From Russula earlei (taxonomy: Eukaryota; Basidiomycota; Agaricomycetes; Russulales; Russulaceae): DNA of 31,944 nucleotides. The notes under the pieces were generated by a model. It had not been told where the DNA came from and did no database searches. It was given only the letters and a program-made list of their open reading frames with translations. Shown here piece after piece: positions 30,701 to 31,944 of the stretch. The position numbers were made by a program, and so were the translations under genes. Each line of letters starts with the position of its first letter. The stretch's first letter is position 1. The DNA lies in NCBI GenBank assembly GCA_025769875.1, contig JAGFNK010000589.1, positions 1 through 31,944 on the forward strand. The letters are read 5' to 3'.

Positions 30701-31935
30701 AACTCCGCACCCTCTTCGAAAGATTCTGGAGGCCAAACCTAGCATTCAAGTTGAGTCCGCGGCTTGAAGCAATCAAAAAGAGATGGATACTCAACCTTAA
30801 TCTGAATGTGCTTAAGCCCTCTAACGAGACTCTCGTACCTCAGATCCACATCTTTTGCGACGTGACCTGAGGCCACAGGTGCAAGCTCCGCTAGAAAGCG
30901 GTCCGTGACGCTAATGAATCGGGAATTGGCCAAATAACCGAGCAGTGTGGCATACAATTCCGCATTTGTCCTGTGGTTGGCACTCTGGGACAGCAGCTTC
31001 AGATCAGGTCTACGAAACTGTTCGAAGGTAGTTTCCTCAAGATTGAACCCGATACTCTCTCCCAGTGCATCCTTGGACAAGGACTGCATCACCACAATGA
31101 GCGCACGACACATTATGTATATTGCAGCAAGTGATTTCCGTTCGCTGAGGGAATCATACAACCGGTTTCCACGCAATGTTGATGCGGAGGACTGAGACAG
31201 TTGGAGACGGAAGATGTCTGGTGGGATTGCAGAGATATTCTGAGACTGTCGCCAACGTCTGATACTGTCGACAACAGGTTTCGCGTTCTTCTGTCCGATT
31301 CGGCCAAGGGCATCGAGAATATCGTCGAATTTCGTATCGATACCAGGGCCCAAAAAGTCGGTCAAAGGTGGCTCGTGATCCTGATGGGGGGATGAAGTGG
31401 GTTTCGTCAATCAACATTAGCACTTACAAGAGATTGTTTGAGGAACGCCCCAATCTTGTGCTCTGCTGCCGCAGCGAAACGTATGAACACAGCATGGAGC
31501 GCATACTCCGCTGGGGTACGGGGATCCACCTCCACCACTTTGTCGACTTCCGCTTCTGCCAGGATCGGACTTTCGCTTCGCGGGAAGCCCGAGAACACGT
31601 TTGGCATCGGTGGAAGCGGCGGCGGGGACGACGGAAAGTTGAAGCCATGCCCGTGATCGCTCCGGGGTCTGAACTGTGGAAAACAGAGCTCGAATGCGAG
31701 TGTACAGAGCGACCGGATACGTGTCCCTTGGAGCGCGGCGTGCGGTTCGAGAGTTTGCCCTCGCTGGAGCCTGGTGTCGTCGGTCGAGGATGAGGATGAG
31801 GCGGGCTGGGGTTTTCTGGTCCTCGGCGTAGTGTCTGGGGTGCTTGGCCCAACGACGAGTTCGACGACGAATTGAACGGCAAGTAGGTGTAATCCAACGG
31901 AGGGAGCGGAGGATGGTCTTTGTCTTGGCACCACC
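24742..31935 (-). CDS. TAO3: Tao3/Furry/Mor2-family cell morphogenesis protein (5' partial)
   Basis: Large HEAT-like scaffold of the NDR-kinase RAM/MOR network, which supports polarised growth and cell separation at growing tips and septa. Exons on the minus strand: 31935-31721, 31673-31428, 31380-30796, 30738-30601, 30546-30346, 30296-27879, 27827-27679, 27628-24742. Joined, they give about 2278 codons, close to yeast Tao3 and fission-yeast Mor2. A Pro/Ser-rich start leads to VEVDPRTPAEYALHAVFIRF and the N-terminal Mor2/PAG1 domain (FENAHGFRFKL, WHVAYPLVV, RNWMACFEAGLNKLK, PVMNGMMRLIWTYLFRC). Long central repeats follow, with FFPPNRITIFPPEDHLEPFI near their start. Next come the C-terminal domain (TARELETSNIRFFEVVADI) and an acidic tail (SDDESDYSSDSD). 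Stop TGA at 24744-24742. The start codon is beyond the right edge; TTTAAG at 31941-31936 looks like an intron acceptor. Intact and conserved. Confidence 0.93.
27629..27678 (-). other. TAO3 intron with GC-AG ends
   Basis: A 50-bp intron with donor AAG|GCATGT, a pyrimidine-rich body and acceptor CCATAG. Removing exactly this segment joins the frames as LDSG-R-KALKALL, restoring phase 2 reading into the 962-codon last exon. The nearest GT donor four bases downstream would leave the frame shifted. Confidence 0.75.
27828..27878 (-). other. TAO3 intron, GT-AG
   Basis: 51 bp, donor GTAAGT, acceptor GTATTAG. It joins MASLC to ARAYFQPD in frame. Confidence 0.88.
30297..30345 (-). other. TAO3 intron, GT-AG
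   Basis: 49 bp, donor GTAATG, acceptor GCGTTAG. It joins GLNKLK to EKAFRIPVMNGMM in frame. Confidence 0.88.
30547..30600 (-). other. TAO3 intron, GT-AG
   Basis: 54 bp, donor GTCACT, branch-like TTAACTC, acceptor CGACAG. It joins LLHPVAK to TAQAEVNHPQWAKA in frame, a junction well conserved in the family. Confidence 0.88.
30739..30795 (-). other. TAO3 intron, GT-AG with weak donor
   Basis: 57 bp, donor GTTGAG, branch-like CTCAAC, acceptor ATGCTAG. It joins HIQIK to VWPPESFEEGAEF. A donor GTATCC five bases inside would break the frame, so GTTGAG is preferred. Confidence 0.8.
31381..31427 (-). other. TAO3 intron, GT-AG
   Basis: 47 bp, donor GTAAGT, branch-like GCTAATG, acceptor CCATCAG. It joins FLKQSL to DHEPPLTDF in frame. 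Confidence 0.88.
31674..31720 (-). other. TAO3 intron, GT-AG (less certain donor)
   Basis: 47 bp, donor GTATCC, acceptor TTCCACAG. It joins RSKGH to FRPRSDHGHGFNF in frame. An alternative donor GTACAC at 31705 also keeps the frame but gives an improbable 32-bp intron. Confidence 0.6.
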
Positions 31936-31944
31936 CTTAAACGC

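Noticed and set aside
31705..31720. Use of GTACAC as donor for the first visible TAO3 intron
   Set aside because: It would give a 32-bp intron, shorter than every other intron here (47-57 bp); GTATCC gives 47 bp and also keeps the frame.
1..31944. CRISPR array, bacterial operon, secondary-metabolite cluster or toxin-antitoxin system
   Set aside because: No regularly spaced repeats, no ribosome-binding-site architecture and no biosynthetic enzyme domains are visible; gene structure is eukaryotic throughout.

Overview
The window is nuclear DNA of a filamentous fungus, most likely a mushroom-forming basidiomycete (Agaricomycetes). Evidence: short spliceosomal introns of 47-57 bp, a Tao3/Furry/Mor2-type morphogenesis scaffold, expanded F-box genes, decayed PA-clan serine protease genes, and fungal LINE and LTR retroelements. 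No tRNA, rRNA, CRISPR or bacterial-type operon is visible.

Layout. Positions 1-24,250 are a repeat-rich accessory region built on a direct-oriented array of F-box genes on the + strand. The left edge holds only the 3' flank of one copy. A second copy (5778-6977) is a pseudogene. The third (8324-9790) and fifth (22551-23936) have intact reading frames. The fourth (19601-21021) is broken late by one base. Flanks were duplicated along with the genes, so empty and filled insertion sites can be compared: a 774-bp element (10283-11056) is revealed that way. Between the left edge and the second F-box copy lie a candidate terminal-inverted-repeat element (1503-2129), a probable solo LTR (about 2467-3025), and a PA-clan serine protease pseudogene cut into four pieces of alternating orientation (3156-5417). 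Two pairs of these pieces form hairpin-like inverted repeats.

A 7.5-kb LINE (11439-18971) with a perfect 15-bp target-site duplication and a poly(A) tail sits between F-box copies three and four. It has a gag-like ORF1 with zinc knuckles and an ORF2 with AP endonuclease, reverse transcriptase, a degenerate RNase H-like region and a C-terminal zinc motif. It is dead: frameshifts, stop codons, an Asp-to-Asn change in RT motif A, and a 608-bp solo LTR with its own 5-bp duplication nested in ORF1.

From 24,742 to the right edge the minus strand carries one large conserved gene, the Tao3/Furry/Mor2 orthologue. It is reconstructed here with seven introns, one of them apparently GC-AG; its 5' end lies beyond the window. 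It converges on the last F-box gene and marks the change from accessory to conserved sequence.

The F-box proteins would act as substrate receptors of SCF ubiquitin ligases, and Tao3 as scaffold of the NDR-kinase (RAM/MOR) polarity network. Nothing suggests the two act together. I found no convincing new multi-gene system. The most informative signals are the nested, datable insertions, the inverted protease fragments and the unnamed 774-bp insertion.
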